This document shows, in pieces, positions 8,722 to 17,292 of a stretch of DNA of 64,000 bases; position 1 is the first letter of the stretch, and each line of letters opens with the position of its first letter. Below the pieces are notes generated by a model. The model saw nothing but the letters and a program-made list of their open reading frames with translations, was not told where the DNA came from and did no database searches. The position numbers and the translations under genes are program-made. This DNA is from Cyclobacterium marinum DSM 745 (GTDB taxonomy: Bacteria; Bacteroidota; Bacteroidia; Cytophagales; Cyclobacteriaceae), in NCBI RefSeq assembly GCF_000222485.1, contig NC_015914.1, forward strand, positions 4,074,001 to 4,138,000, in the 5' to 3' direction.

Positions 8722-11700
8722 ATGATTAAATATTCTAATGCACTGATATTTTGTTTAGTATCAGTGCAATTCTTTTTTATAGGGGCAGGGAATTTTGCCT
8801 TAGGTCAAAATGAGGCAAGTACCGACAGTGAAGGAAGGACATTGGAACAATGTGCCACCGTTTTTTTTGAAGAAAAGCAAGCACAATCTCTGGGATACTT
8901 TGGATCCAAGGCCTATTTTGAAGGATGGGTAGAGGCCAAAGGAGAGCAATTAAGGTTGGAAAGCGAAGGGAACCGTACACTTGCTGATGAAATTAGACAG
9001 TTGCCTGTGGTCATTCACGTTATCCATCATGGAGAGGCAATTGGAGAGGGAGCAAATATCTCTGATGCACAAATCTTAGATCAGATAAGAATTCTCAATG
9101 AGGATTTTAAAATGCAAAATGCTGATTTCACTACCAATACTCCCACTGAGTTTTTAGATGTGGCCTCAAGTGCCGGGATTGAATTTGTTTTAGCCAAACA
9201 AGATCCCCAAGGCATGCCTTCCAATGGAATCAATAGGGTGGAAGGACCAAAAGATACCTATGGATTAAATGATGCTGCTTTGGTAGGTCAGCTTGCTTCT
9301 TGGGCACCTGAGGAATACCTTAATATTTGGGTAATGCCACTTACCCCACCCACCATAGGATTTGCCAGTTTTCCTATTTCCAATGAATTGGAAGGCTTAA
9401 GTAACCCTACGGTTACCCGCGAGACTGATGGTGTAGCCATCGATTACAATTATTTCGGAAGCATCGGCAATGTTTCTCAAAATTCAAGAGGGAGAACAGC
9501 GACTCACGAAATGGGACATTTTTTAGGACTTAGGCATATTTGGGGTGATGGAGGTTGTGAGGTTGACGATTATGTGACCGATACCCCACTGCAAAGCCAA
9601 TCCAACAATACCTGCGTTGCCACTCCTAGGTTTACCTGTGATTCCAGAGATATGGTGGAAAACTTTATGGATTATACACCGGACCGATGCATGAGCCTTT
9701 TTACCGAAGGTCAGGTGGAACGAATGGATGTGATTTTGACCTATAGCCCTAGGAGGGCGTCCTTGCTCAGCAGCAGGGCCTTGTCCGACCCTCAGATTTA
9801 TAGTTATGATCTTGAATTAACTGAAATTGTTTCACCCTCAAACTATCGCTGTAGCAATACCATAGTACCCGTTATTGAAGTAGTAAATGCAGGACAAGAA
9901 ACGGTAACTTCGGTCAGGGCAAGTATTCAAGTTAATGGGACTGACCAAGAAACGAAAGATTTTGAAGTTAATATTGAACTTGGAGAAGCTGCACTCCTCG
10001 AGTTTAGTGAGATTTTCTTAAGTGGCAGTACCAACACATTTGGGGCAGAGATAGTGCTGGTAAATGGTGCTGAAGATGAGGACCAGTCAAATAATTTTCA
10101 AAGCATTACTACCAATTTGCCTGCTACGGCAGCTTTGCCCTATTCCTATCCCGGACACAATGTTAATTCAGGTTGGGAATACATCAATGAAGACCAATCC
10201 TATACCTGGACACCAATTGATCTTCAAGTGGATGGAAGTGCTACGGAAGTTTTTCTACTCAATGGCTTTGATTACAATGGTCAGGGTGAATTGGACTACT
10301 TGGTAAGTCCTGTTTTTGATCTTTCTGATTTGCAAAATCCGCAGTTGTCATTTGACCTGGCCTATTCACCTTTTTCAAATAGTGCTTATAGCGAGTCCTT
10401 AATAGTTGCGGTTTCCACTGATTGTGGCAATACCTTTAACCTATTGACGGCCCCATATCATAAGTCAGGGAGTACGCTGGGTACGGTGGATGTTTCCTCC
10501 AATGAATTTGTTCCAAATGCTGAGGAACAGTTTAGGAAAGAATTGGTCAATCTCAGTTCGTTTGCCGGAGAAAGTGATGTGCGCATAGCTTTTGTTTCAA
10601 TCAATGGGTACGGAAATAATATTTTTATTAAAAACATTAATATTACCGCTGATGAAGACCTAAAATACCTAGTGGGGATTAATGCTGTAGAGGAGCCATT
10701 ACCGGTAGTGAATGGGGAACAAGTAGCAGATAAATTGACCCTGACCAATAATGGAAATTTACCTGTCACGAGTTTTTATTTAAACAAAGGTTCGGGTGAA
10801 TCAACCTTGATAGAAGATGTCAGCATTGCACCAGGATCCTCCATTAGCGTGGAGTTAGACAATTCATTTGATCCCGGTTTAAATCAAGTTACCTATGAAG
10901 TTTCAATGCCTAATTTTGATCAAAATGATGATTCAGGGGACCAATTGACAAGGTATTTTATTCAGGATGAAGCAAGTATTTTGGCCCCATGGAGGCAAAA
11001 TTTTGATTCCGGTCAACTTGATGACTGGCTTAGCATTAATCCCGAAAATAATTTGCCTTCCTGGCAGGTGGCATCATTATCTTCAGAAAATCAAGCTGTA
11101 TTGTCCGAAATGGAAAAAGACAATAGCTATTGGTTGGTTTCACCCGAATTCTCCTTGGATGGGACAAGTAGGGCGGGATTAATTTTTGATTATGGAGGAA
11201 ATGGCTTTTCCGCCGATGGTTTGTCCGGTTTCTCAATTTTGGTGAGCATAGATGGAGGCCAAACGGGGCAAACTGTGTGGGAGGTGACAGGTGAAGCGCT
11301 TAATAAACAAATGGTGTCCAATGGATCTGATGACGAAAGCCAACACAGTTTTGTCAATTTGAATGACTTTGCCGGGGAAGAAAAAGTACGGATATATTTT
11401 AAAGTACAAAACGAAAATGATACAGATGGGGTATTGCAGTTGGACAATATTTCTTTGTATTTGTCTGATAATCCTGACCCGGTTGTACCTGAAATAAACC
11501 AGACCTTGATTTATCCTAACCCTGCTCAGGATGTATTCAACATTACGTTCAATTTGCAGGATTACGAAGAGGTAACCATTCAATTCTTCAGTACATCAGG
11601 ACAAAAAGCATACGATGTTACTTTTTCCAATACTTTAAATCAAACGTATACCTTTGGGAAGGAGCATTTAAGTAGCGGTTTATTTATTGTAAAGATCATA

Positions 11701-11742
11701 GGTGAGGATTTCCTACTAACCAAAAGATTGGTTATTCAATGA
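8722..11742 (+). CDS. Secreted M43-family metalloprotease with T9SS sorting domain
   Basis: The 1006-residue extracellular zinc protease belongs to the pappalysin/cytophagalysin group. The signal peptide ends near residue 28 (FFFIGAGNFALGQ). The metzincin motif HEMGHFLGLRH begins at H262, with the Met-turn region ENFMDYTPDRCMSLF about 60 residues later. Beyond the catalytic domain are several Ig-like and MAM-like beta modules (about 350-920), and a type A T9SS sorting domain (LIYPNPAQDVFNITF to the end) that sends it across the outer membrane. It starts 15 bp after nfu, but this is probably a chance neighbour. Likely role: degradation of extracellular protein. Confidence 0.9.
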   Translation: MIKYSNALIFCLVSVQFFFIGAGNFALGQNEASTDSEGRTLEQCATVFFEEKQAQSLGYFGSKAYFEGWVEAKGEQLRLESEGNRTLADEIRQLPVVIHVIHHGEAIGEGANISDAQILDQIRILNEDFKMQNADFTTNTPTEFLDVASSAGIEFVLAKQDPQGMPSNGINRVEGPKDTYGLNDAALVGQLASWAPEEYLNIWVMPLTPPTIGFASFPISNELEGLSNPTVTRETDGVAIDYNYFGSIGNVSQNSRGRTATHEMGHFLGLRHIWGDGGCEVDDYVTDTPLQSQSNNTCVATPRFTCDSRDMVENFMDYTPDRCMSLFTEGQVERMDVILTYSPRRASLLSSRALSDPQIYSYDLELTEIVSPSNYRCSNTIVPVIEVVNAGQETVTSVRASIQVNGTDQETKDFEVNIELGEAALLEFSEIFLSGSTNTFGAEIVLVNGAEDEDQSNNFQSITTNLPATAALPYSYPGHNVNSGWEYINEDQSYTWTPIDLQVDGSATEVFLLNGFDYNGQGELDYLVSPVFDLSDLQNPQLSFDLAYSPFSNSAYSESLIVAVSTDCGNTFNLLTAPYHKSGSTLGTVDVSSNEFVPNAEEQFRKELVNLSSFAGESDVRIAFVSINGYGNNIFIKNINITADEDLKYLVGINAVEEPLPVVNGEQVADKLTLTNNGNLPVTSFYLNKGSGESTLIEDVSIAPGSSISVELDNSFDPGLNQVTYEVSMPNFDQNDDSGDQLTRYFIQDEASILAPWRQNFDSGQLDDWLSINPENNLPSWQVASLSSENQAVLSEMEKDNSYWLVSPEFSLDGTSRAGLIFDYGGNGFSADGLSGFSILVSIDGGQTGQTVWEVTGEALNKQMVSNGSDDESQHSFVNLNDFAGEEKVRIYFKVQNENDTDGVLQLDNISLYLSDNPDPVVPEINQTLIYPNPAQDVFNITFNLQDYEEVTIQFFSTSGQKAYDVTFSNTLNQTYTFGKEHLSSGLFIVKIIGEDFLLTKRLVIQ

Positions 11743-11889
11743 TAGGATGAAATTGGGAGGGCAGTTCTTTCAGAAAAATATCAGCTGTAATTTACAAGAT
11801 TTAAATTATAGCATTAATTTGCATAAGTATTCGAATGAAAAAAAGGTTACATCCTTAAAAGTTGGATCAAATCTTGCATAGGACAAATT

Positions 11890-12663
11890 ATGAGTGATTT
11901 TAAAGTAGGTATTAAAAAAATAGGTATTCACCTGTTAATTATATTGGCCATTACCTTTGGGTTATTGTTTACCTTTTTCCAAATTTATTTACCGAGTTAT
12001 ACCCATCATGGGGAATCGGTTACAGTTCCGGATTTAGAGGGCTTTCACTATGATGAAGTTCAAGAATATTTAGCAGGCAGAAACCTGTTAATGGAAGTTA
12101 CTTTAGACAGTGGTTTTGAAGCTGAAGCCAAGCCCTTGGTAGTTTTAAAACAAAACCCTAAACCCGGAGCTAAAGTAAAGCAGGAACGTAAAATATATGT
12201 TACCCTGAATGCGAAAAATGCACCTTTAATCAAGATGCCTAACTTGGTCAATACTCCGCTAAAAAATGCGCAAGAAATAATATCCAACTTTGGTTTGGTA
12301 AGGGGAGATATAGTTTATGTGCCGGATATTGGCCACAATGCGGTGTTGAAACAAAAATACAGAGGCAGAGAAATAAAGGAAGGTTTAGAGATACCCAAAG
12401 GTTCTAAGATAGATTTGGTGGTGGGTGATGGTTTGGGCAATCAGGTATTGACCATGCCAAATATAATAGGAATGGATGATCTCGAAGCCGAATTTTTAAT
12501 TTTAGGCTCCGGGCTTACCATGGGAGAAATCAATTATGTGGAAACAGATACTGTTCCAAAAGGTACCGTAATAAAGCAACTTCCACCTTCCGGACTAAGT
12601 ATGAGAACAGGGGAGCGTGTGGATGTATGGGTTTCTAAACTTGCCCAAGAAATAGACTTTTAA
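11890..12663 (+). CDS. PASTA-domain membrane protein
   Basis: The 257-residue protein has one transmembrane helix near the N-terminus (about 11-33, IGIHLLIILAITFGLLFTFF). It is followed by three PASTA repeats in the periplasm: VTVPDLEGFHYDEVQEYL, IKMPNLVNTPLKNAQEII and LTMPNIIGMDDLEAEFLI, each ending in a KQxPxxGxxV-like strand. PASTA domains bind peptidoglycan fragments or act as spacers. No kinase or transpeptidase domain is attached, unlike in Gram-positive relatives. The next gene begins directly after the stop (TAA followed by ATG), so the two form a tight operon. Function is unknown; a cell-wall sensing or anchoring role is an inference. Confidence 0.88.
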   Translation: MSDFKVGIKKIGIHLLIILAITFGLLFTFFQIYLPSYTHHGESVTVPDLEGFHYDEVQEYLAGRNLLMEVTLDSGFEAEAKPLVVLKQNPKPGAKVKQERKIYVTLNAKNAPLIKMPNLVNTPLKNAQEIISNFGLVRGDIVYVPDIGHNAVLKQKYRGREIKEGLEIPKGSKIDLVVGDGLGNQVLTMPNIIGMDDLEAEFLILGSGLTMGEINYVETDTVPKGTVIKQLPPSGLSMRTGERVDVWVSKLAQEIDF

Positions 12664-14487
12664 ATGAAGAAATATAAGGGATCAGGTCTGATTGCTGTGC
12701 TATTGTTGGGGCTTTTGATAAGTTTTGACAGTCTGGCACAATTTCGCCAATTACCGATTCCTTCCCATTCGATTTCTAAAGAACCAGCATCAACTTATAA
12801 TTTAAAAACGGCAGAAGATGCGCTTCAGCTCCCATTTTGGGATGATTTCTCTTCCGGCGAATACTCTGAGTTATTGTGGGAAGCCAAGGGAGTAAATGCT
12901 TCCTTTACCACCGGAATTTCAGCCCCTTCTTTAGGGGTTGTAGTGTTTGATGGGGTGGATGAAACCGGGCAACCCTATTCTTCTACCAGGTTAGAAGAAG
13001 GAGAGGGAGATCAATTGCTCTCCAAACCAATTGATTTGACCGCTGCAGAGGATACGTACCTTAGTTTCTATTGGCAGGCAGGTGGCAAGGCCGAACGCCC
13101 TGATGATTCAGATGCGCTTGAATTGTATTTTTTAGATTCAGAAGGCTCTTGGGAATTGGTCTGGAGCCAAAGCGGAGAGGCAGATTTGTCAACCGATGAA
13201 TTTGTTCAAGTGGTATTGCCTGTGGAGAATAAATTTCTGTATGGTGCCTTCCAATTTAAATTTCAGCAATCCGGAAGAATTTCAGGTCCCTTTGACTCGT
13301 GGATTTTGGATTATATTTACCTGAACAAGGATAGGAGTATTATCGACAGGTTTCCTGAAGACAGGGCAATCACCCAAATACCAGGGAGTCCATTTGCACC
13401 TTATTTTGCTATCCCTTATTTTGAAATTAACGAGGACAAGATCACAGGACCGATTACCAACGAATTCAACAACCTCGCCAATAGGTTTAGGGCCATGGAA
13501 TATACCGTAAGCCTAAAAAATCTGGCTACGGGTGAGCTATTGGATGCGCCCAATTCCAACAGTCCATTTAACCCGGTGCCTCAGGCCCTTGAGCGAAGAG
13601 CATTTAGTAGTGGTAATTTAGATGTCAAAGCATTGGTGGAGGCAATCGATGAGCCCATGGATGTAGAAGTGTCGATGTATCTGATGGCAGGGGATACGCT
13701 TTTGGAGACAGAAGGAGGGGATGGATATCCTTCCAATGTGGATTTTCGGGTGAATGATACGAGTAAAATTGTTATCCCTTTTCGCGATTTTTATGCTTAT
13801 GACAACGGGATGGCTGATTATGCTGCGGGGATTAATCAACGAGGGGGTATTTTGGCCCTGTCTTTTGAGTTAACCAACCCTTCTTACCTAGCAGGAGTGA
13901 GCATTCAGTTTGTTGATCCTGCTCAAAGGAACAATGCCATTGAATTGATGGTATGGGACACCATTAGCAGGGAACCATTGTATCAAAAAGAGGTCTTAAT
14001 CCCTGCCGATGCAGGTTTGGGCACGTATGCTTATTTTGCATTGGACTCCAATATACTCGTTGAAGATCATTTCTTTGTAGGTTTCACTCAGTTTTCAAAT
14101 GACTACCTTCCTGTAGGTTTGGATAAAAGTGGAGATTCCGGGGACCGGATTTTTTACAATGTGGTGGGAGCCTGGCAGCAGAATGAAGTTGTCAGAGGAA
14201 ACTTAATGATGCGGGCTCATTTGAGTTTAGACCCCGTGGTGGAAGAAACGGAATTGCCGGATGATGATTTAGTTATTTACCCTAACCCGGTAACAGAGAG
14301 ATTGTATGTGGTAGGTGATGTCACTGATGTCAAAGTTTTTGATTTTCAGGGAAGGTTGATAAATATACCACAGGAAGAGGATAAAGCAGGTAAAATGCTT
14401 AATTTTACAGAAAGTCAAAAAGGACTGTACCTGATCAAATTGGTGAAAAATGGACAGTCCTTAACTCAAAGAATTATTGTTCAATAA
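12664..14487 (+). CDS. Secreted T9SS cargo protein of unknown function
   Basis: The 607-residue protein has a signal peptide (GLIAVLLLGLLISFDSLAQ) and a C-terminal T9SS type A sorting domain starting LVIYPNPVTERLYVVGDV and ending SLTQRIIVQ. The middle contains beta-rich modules. Residues about 45-220 (PFWDDFSSGEY, LSFYWQAGGKAERPDDSDALELYF) resemble a MAM/jelly-roll module common in Cytophagales exported proteins. There is no obvious catalytic motif. It abuts the PASTA gene with no gap and precedes a rhodanese gene by 6 bp. It is probably surface-exposed or structural. Confidence 0.83.
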   Translation: MKKYKGSGLIAVLLLGLLISFDSLAQFRQLPIPSHSISKEPASTYNLKTAEDALQLPFWDDFSSGEYSELLWEAKGVNASFTTGISAPSLGVVVFDGVDETGQPYSSTRLEEGEGDQLLSKPIDLTAAEDTYLSFYWQAGGKAERPDDSDALELYFLDSEGSWELVWSQSGEADLSTDEFVQVVLPVENKFLYGAFQFKFQQSGRISGPFDSWILDYIYLNKDRSIIDRFPEDRAITQIPGSPFAPYFAIPYFEINEDKITGPITNEFNNLANRFRAMEYTVSLKNLATGELLDAPNSNSPFNPVPQALERRAFSSGNLDVKALVEAIDEPMDVEVSMYLMAGDTLLETEGGDGYPSNVDFRVNDTSKIVIPFRDFYAYDNGMADYAAGINQRGGILALSFELTNPSYLAGVSIQFVDPAQRNNAIELMVWDTISREPLYQKEVLIPADAGLGTYAYFALDSNILVEDHFFVGFTQFSNDYLPVGLDKSGDSGDRIFYNVVGAWQQNEVVRGNLMMRAHLSLDPVVEETELPDDDLVIYPNPVTERLYVVGDVTDVKVFDFQGRLINIPQEEDKAGKMLNFTESQKGLYLIKLVKNGQSLTQRIIVQ

Positions 14488-14493
14488 GTACCG

Positions 14494-14799
14494 ATGAAAG
14501 ACATAGAAGTAGAAGAATTAAAGGAAAGATTAGACAAAGAGGAACAGTTTGTTTTTTTAGATGTCAGAGAAGTTTATGAATATGAAGAGGACAACTTGGG
14601 GGCTAAAAATATACCGCTAGCCCAACTTCCAAATAAGCTGTCTGAAATAGAAATGCACAAGGACGATGAAATCATTGTTCATTGTCGTTCCGGTGCCAGA
14701 AGTGGAAATGCCAAGCAGTTTTTAGAGAGCAAAGGCTTCACAAAAGTCCGTAATGTTATCGGAGGTATTTTGGCTTATAGAGAACTGGAAGAAGAGTAA
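14494..14799 (+). CDS. Single-domain rhodanese
   Basis: This 101-residue sulfurtransferase-like protein is a single rhodanese domain: FLDVREVYEYEEDNLGAKNIPLAQL, then the active-site loop HCRSGARS with catalytic C64. It has no signal peptide and should be cytoplasmic. Family members carry a persulfide on the cysteine and pass sulfur to acceptors. The gene is 6 bp after the T9SS cargo gene and converges with the M50 protease gene, with only 13 bp between their ends. Confidence 0.93.
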   Translation: MKDIEVEELKERLDKEEQFVFLDVREVYEYEEDNLGAKNIPLAQLPNKLSEIEMHKDDEIIVHCRSGARSGNAKQFLESKGFTKVRNVIGGILAYRELEEE

Positions 14800-14812
14800 T
14801 TGTTTTCTTTAT

Positions 14813-15925
14813 TTATTGTTCAAAAACGAATGGTTCGGGGGTAAAGCATAAGATGAAAATAACGATGGCTAACCAACCCAGAATGATTCGTTTTTGATTT
14901 AATTTTCTTCCATCGATCACCTCCGGGTGTTTGATACCTAAAATCCGGCCTACCAGAAAGGCAAAGAAAAGCCAACCGGAATAGCCTTGAATATCCGGCC
15001 AAATACTCACCAAGCTGTATTGAATGGCTGCAATCATTAACGCCATTATCCATTTGTTGGTATTGGATAAGTCTGATTTTCGGTAGCAGATGTAAAGAAA
15101 ACCTACATACAGGGGTAAGGCCAATGCCAAGTAATTGATGTCCTCAAAGGGACTTATTATCCCAAGTCCTGCGTAAAATAAAAATGCGGTATAGACCACT
15201 AGGGAGATAATCTTGTGTTTTTTGGGAAACAGCCCAAATACCACATGTCCTCCATCCAATTGGCCAATAGGTAAAAGGTTAATGGCTGTAAAAAACAAGG
15301 CCAAATACCCCGCAAAAAGGTATGGATAATGTATGATTTCAGACATGACGGGCATTCGCTCCGGATCTGCCAAGGTTTGTTCCATTGCCCAAAATAATAG
15401 GTTGTACCCCAATTCAAAATCCATTACCTCTTCGTCTTCTGCCAGCACGTAATCCGGATCTGCATATTCGGGATGCACCTCATAGATATAATCCGCTTCA
15501 GGCAAATTTGTGAAACCATAAAACAAAACGCCTAATGCCACCACAAAGCCTGCGATAGGGCCTGCAACACCTATATCGAAGAATTTTTTTCTACTGCTTA
15601 TTAATCCCTTCATTTGGATAACGGCCCCAAAGGTTCCTATGGAAGGGGAACCCAAGAAGCCCAGCCAGGCAGGAATGAAAAAAGGCAAGGAAGATTTTAC
15701 TTTATGGTAAATGGAAGTAAACAAATGCCCCAACTCATGAATCAATAGAATTCCTATAAAAGGAAGGGAAAACTGTAGAGAAAGGACAAAATATTCCCAG
15801 GTAAGGGGTTGCTCGGAGGAGAGTATGCTTCTTCCATATAGCCATTCACCCCCTGCCAGGGTAGTTGCAACAATTGTTAATAGGAAAAGGGTACCGTGTT
15901 TTAAATATTCTTTGGTACTATACAT
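14813..15925 (-). CDS. M50 (site-2) family membrane metalloprotease
   Basis: The 370-residue multi-pass membrane protein has the two zinc-binding elements of the site-2 protease family: HELGH at 63-67 inside a transmembrane helix, and the LDGGH motif with D224 (INLLPIGQLDGGHVVFG). Seven or so hydrophobic helices are visible. Family members cut substrates within the membrane. The architecture lacks a PDZ domain, unlike RseP, and fits the shorter bacterial group. Its start overlaps the end of the HAD gene by 8 bp, so the two are one transcript. The substrate is unknown. Confidence 0.9.
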   Translation of the reverse strand: MYSTKEYLKHGTLFLLTIVATTLAGGEWLYGRSILSSEQPLTWEYFVLSLQFSLPFIGILLIHELGHLFTSIYHKVKSSLPFFIPAWLGFLGSPSIGTFGAVIQMKGLISSRKKFFDIGVAGPIAGFVVALGVLFYGFTNLPEADYIYEVHPEYADPDYVLAEDEEVMDFELGYNLLFWAMEQTLADPERMPVMSEIIHYPYLFAGYLALFFTAINLLPIGQLDGGHVVFGLFPKKHKIISLVVYTAFLFYAGLGIISPFEDINYLALALPLYVGFLYICYRKSDLSNTNKWIMALMIAAIQYSLVSIWPDIQGYSGWLFFAFLVGRILGIKHPEVIDGRKLNQKRIILGWLAIVIFILCFTPEPFVFEQ

Positions 15926-16547
15926 TTTGGAAAAAGTTGATTAATGCTTTTGGGTGGTCAATATGATGTGTTTGTAAGCCAACTTTATTCGCGCCCAAAA
16001 GGTTCTCTTTGAGGTCATCAAAGAACAAACATTTTTCCGGAGCTGCACCAATGCCTTTGACCACCTCTTTGTAGATGGCTTCATCAGGTTTACGCAAACC
16101 CATTTCTTGACTTAAGAACATATGGTCAAAAAGTTGAGGCCAGGTGCCTTCTGGTAATTTTCTTTTGAAAGTTTCTTCCACCACCTTAAAATGGATGCTG
16201 TTGGTATTGCTCAGCATGTACAAAGGGTATTTTTTCTTCAGTTCGATTAGCAACTCCAATCTTTCTTGAGGAATATCCACTAGGATACTGTTCCAAACCT
16301 CATCAATCCATGCATCTTCCCAGTCTGAAGAAAAGAAATCCCTCACCCCATTTCTAAAAGTATTTTCGTCAGATTTCCCGGTTTCTAAGTCAAAGTGAAT
16401 AGGGGAGACCATAAATTCTTTAATTAAATGATGTTGGTTTTCCGGAAGGCGACTATTTATTTTTTCAAAAGTCCGTTGGTAATCAATGTCATAGATAACA
16501 TTACCTAAATCAAAAATCAAAAATTCAATTTCTTGCCAATTTTTCAT
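15918..16547 (-). CDS. HAD-superfamily hydrolase, YihX-like
   Basis: The 209-residue phosphatase-type protein has HAD motif I FLIFDLGNVIYDID near residues 9-22, motif II MLSNTNSIHF near 113-122, and motif IV CLFFDDLKENLLGA near 173-186. The LGNV variant and the helical cap fit the subfamily IA/YihX group, which dephosphorylates sugar phosphates or nucleotides. It is the first gene of a two-gene unit with the M50 protease. The exact substrate cannot be told from sequence. Confidence 0.88.
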   Translation of the reverse strand: MKNWQEIEFLIFDLGNVIYDIDYQRTFEKINSRLPENQHHLIKEFMVSPIHFDLETGKSDENTFRNGVRDFFSSDWEDAWIDEVWNSILVDIPQERLELLIELKKKYPLYMLSNTNSIHFKVVEETFKRKLPEGTWPQLFDHMFLSQEMGLRKPDEAIYKEVVKGIGAAPEKCLFFDDLKENLLGANKVGLQTHHIDHPKALINFFQNV

Positions 16548-16736
16548 TACAATTTATGTTGTGATTTTAAAATCAAATATGTAACATTGCATTCCCAAAA
16601 GCAAGGTAAAAGCTTCAAAAGACTTTTAAACTTCAAATGGGAGCCAAGTTGAATTTGAAAAAATAGTTGGACTTGGAAGATTACTTTCTTTTATTTGTGG
16701 TCAAATAGAAGAGGGGATAAAATCTTAAAAATAGTG

Positions 16737-16813
16737 GGGCCTATAACTCAGCTGGTTAGAGTATCTGACTCATAATCAGAAAGTCCCTGGTTCGAGCCCA
16801 GGTGGGCCCACCA
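16737..16813 (+). tRNA. tRNA with CAU anticodon, probably tRNA-Ile2
   Basis: A full cloverleaf is readable over 77 nt including an encoded CCA. The acceptor is GGGCCTA paired with TGGGCCC, the anticodon stem is TCTGA/TCAGA with loop CTCATAA, and the T arm is CCTGG-TTCGAGC-CCAGG. The CAU anticodon means Met or lysidine-modified Ile2. Pairs C4-G69 and C5-G68 are the ones known in E. coli to mark Ile2 for TilS, whereas elongator Met has U4-A69 and A5-U68. Ile2 is therefore favoured, but an automated tool may call it Met. Confidence 0.95.
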
Positions 16814-16816
16814 ATT

Positions 16817-16842
16817 AGCCGAGAGCAATCTCGGCTTTTTTT
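16817..16842 (+). terminator. Terminator after the tRNA
   Basis: AGCCGAGA pairs with TCTCGGCT across a GCAA tetraloop and is followed by a T run. It begins 4 nt after the tRNA CCA end. This is a textbook rho-independent terminator. Confidence 0.93.
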
Positions 16843-17292
16843 ATGTCTAAATTTTTCTCTATCCGGCACCGGTGGCTGAGCCTGTCGAAGCCATAGGTGT
16901 CACAGGCCAAATCCAACGGTCAAGGTGTAATATATGAAAACCCTTTATCGCTTTAACTTTCGGCTAAAGCCGGACAAATAGGATATTGCTTTTATAAATG
17001 GGCTAAAGCCCATTCCTATTGAGAAGGTTATTTAATTTGAAAATCTGATGGAATAGGGAAGGTATTTATTGATTACATTTCTCAATAGCCCCCAGCTTTA
17101 GCTGGGGGTTTTGGAAATTTTCTCATTTCCCTGGCTTTAGCCAAAACATTGAAGGATAACTGTTCGCAAAACCTGAGGAAGTTGGCCTCTCTAGCCATTT
17201 TAGGTCCAAGTTACGCTTCCCTAAGCTTAGACAAGAAAGACGTGTTCTATATTTCAGGCTTTAACACAATGTTTTGTCTGATAAACAATAAA
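16843..17292. other. Gene-free stretch rich in hairpins
   Basis: This non-coding stretch follows the tRNA terminator. It contains a CTGAGCCTGTCGAAG element (16876-16890), the inverse of the palindrome found near higBA, and then the GCTAAAGC hairpin cluster. No gene is supported. Confidence 0.6.
16961..17143. repeat. Cluster of four GCTAAAGC-core hairpins
   Basis: Four short inverted repeats share the core GGCTAAAGCC or its complement: 16961-16972 (CGGCT/AGCCG), 16998-17013 (ATGGGCT/AGCCCAT), 17089-17108 (CCCCCAGCT/AGCTGGGGG) and 17132-17143 (TGGCT/AGCCA). Tight 2-nt loops and G/C arms separated by AT-rich spacers resemble REP arrays, such as those mobilised by REP-associated tyrosine transposases. 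No such transposase gene is in the window. Confidence 0.75.
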
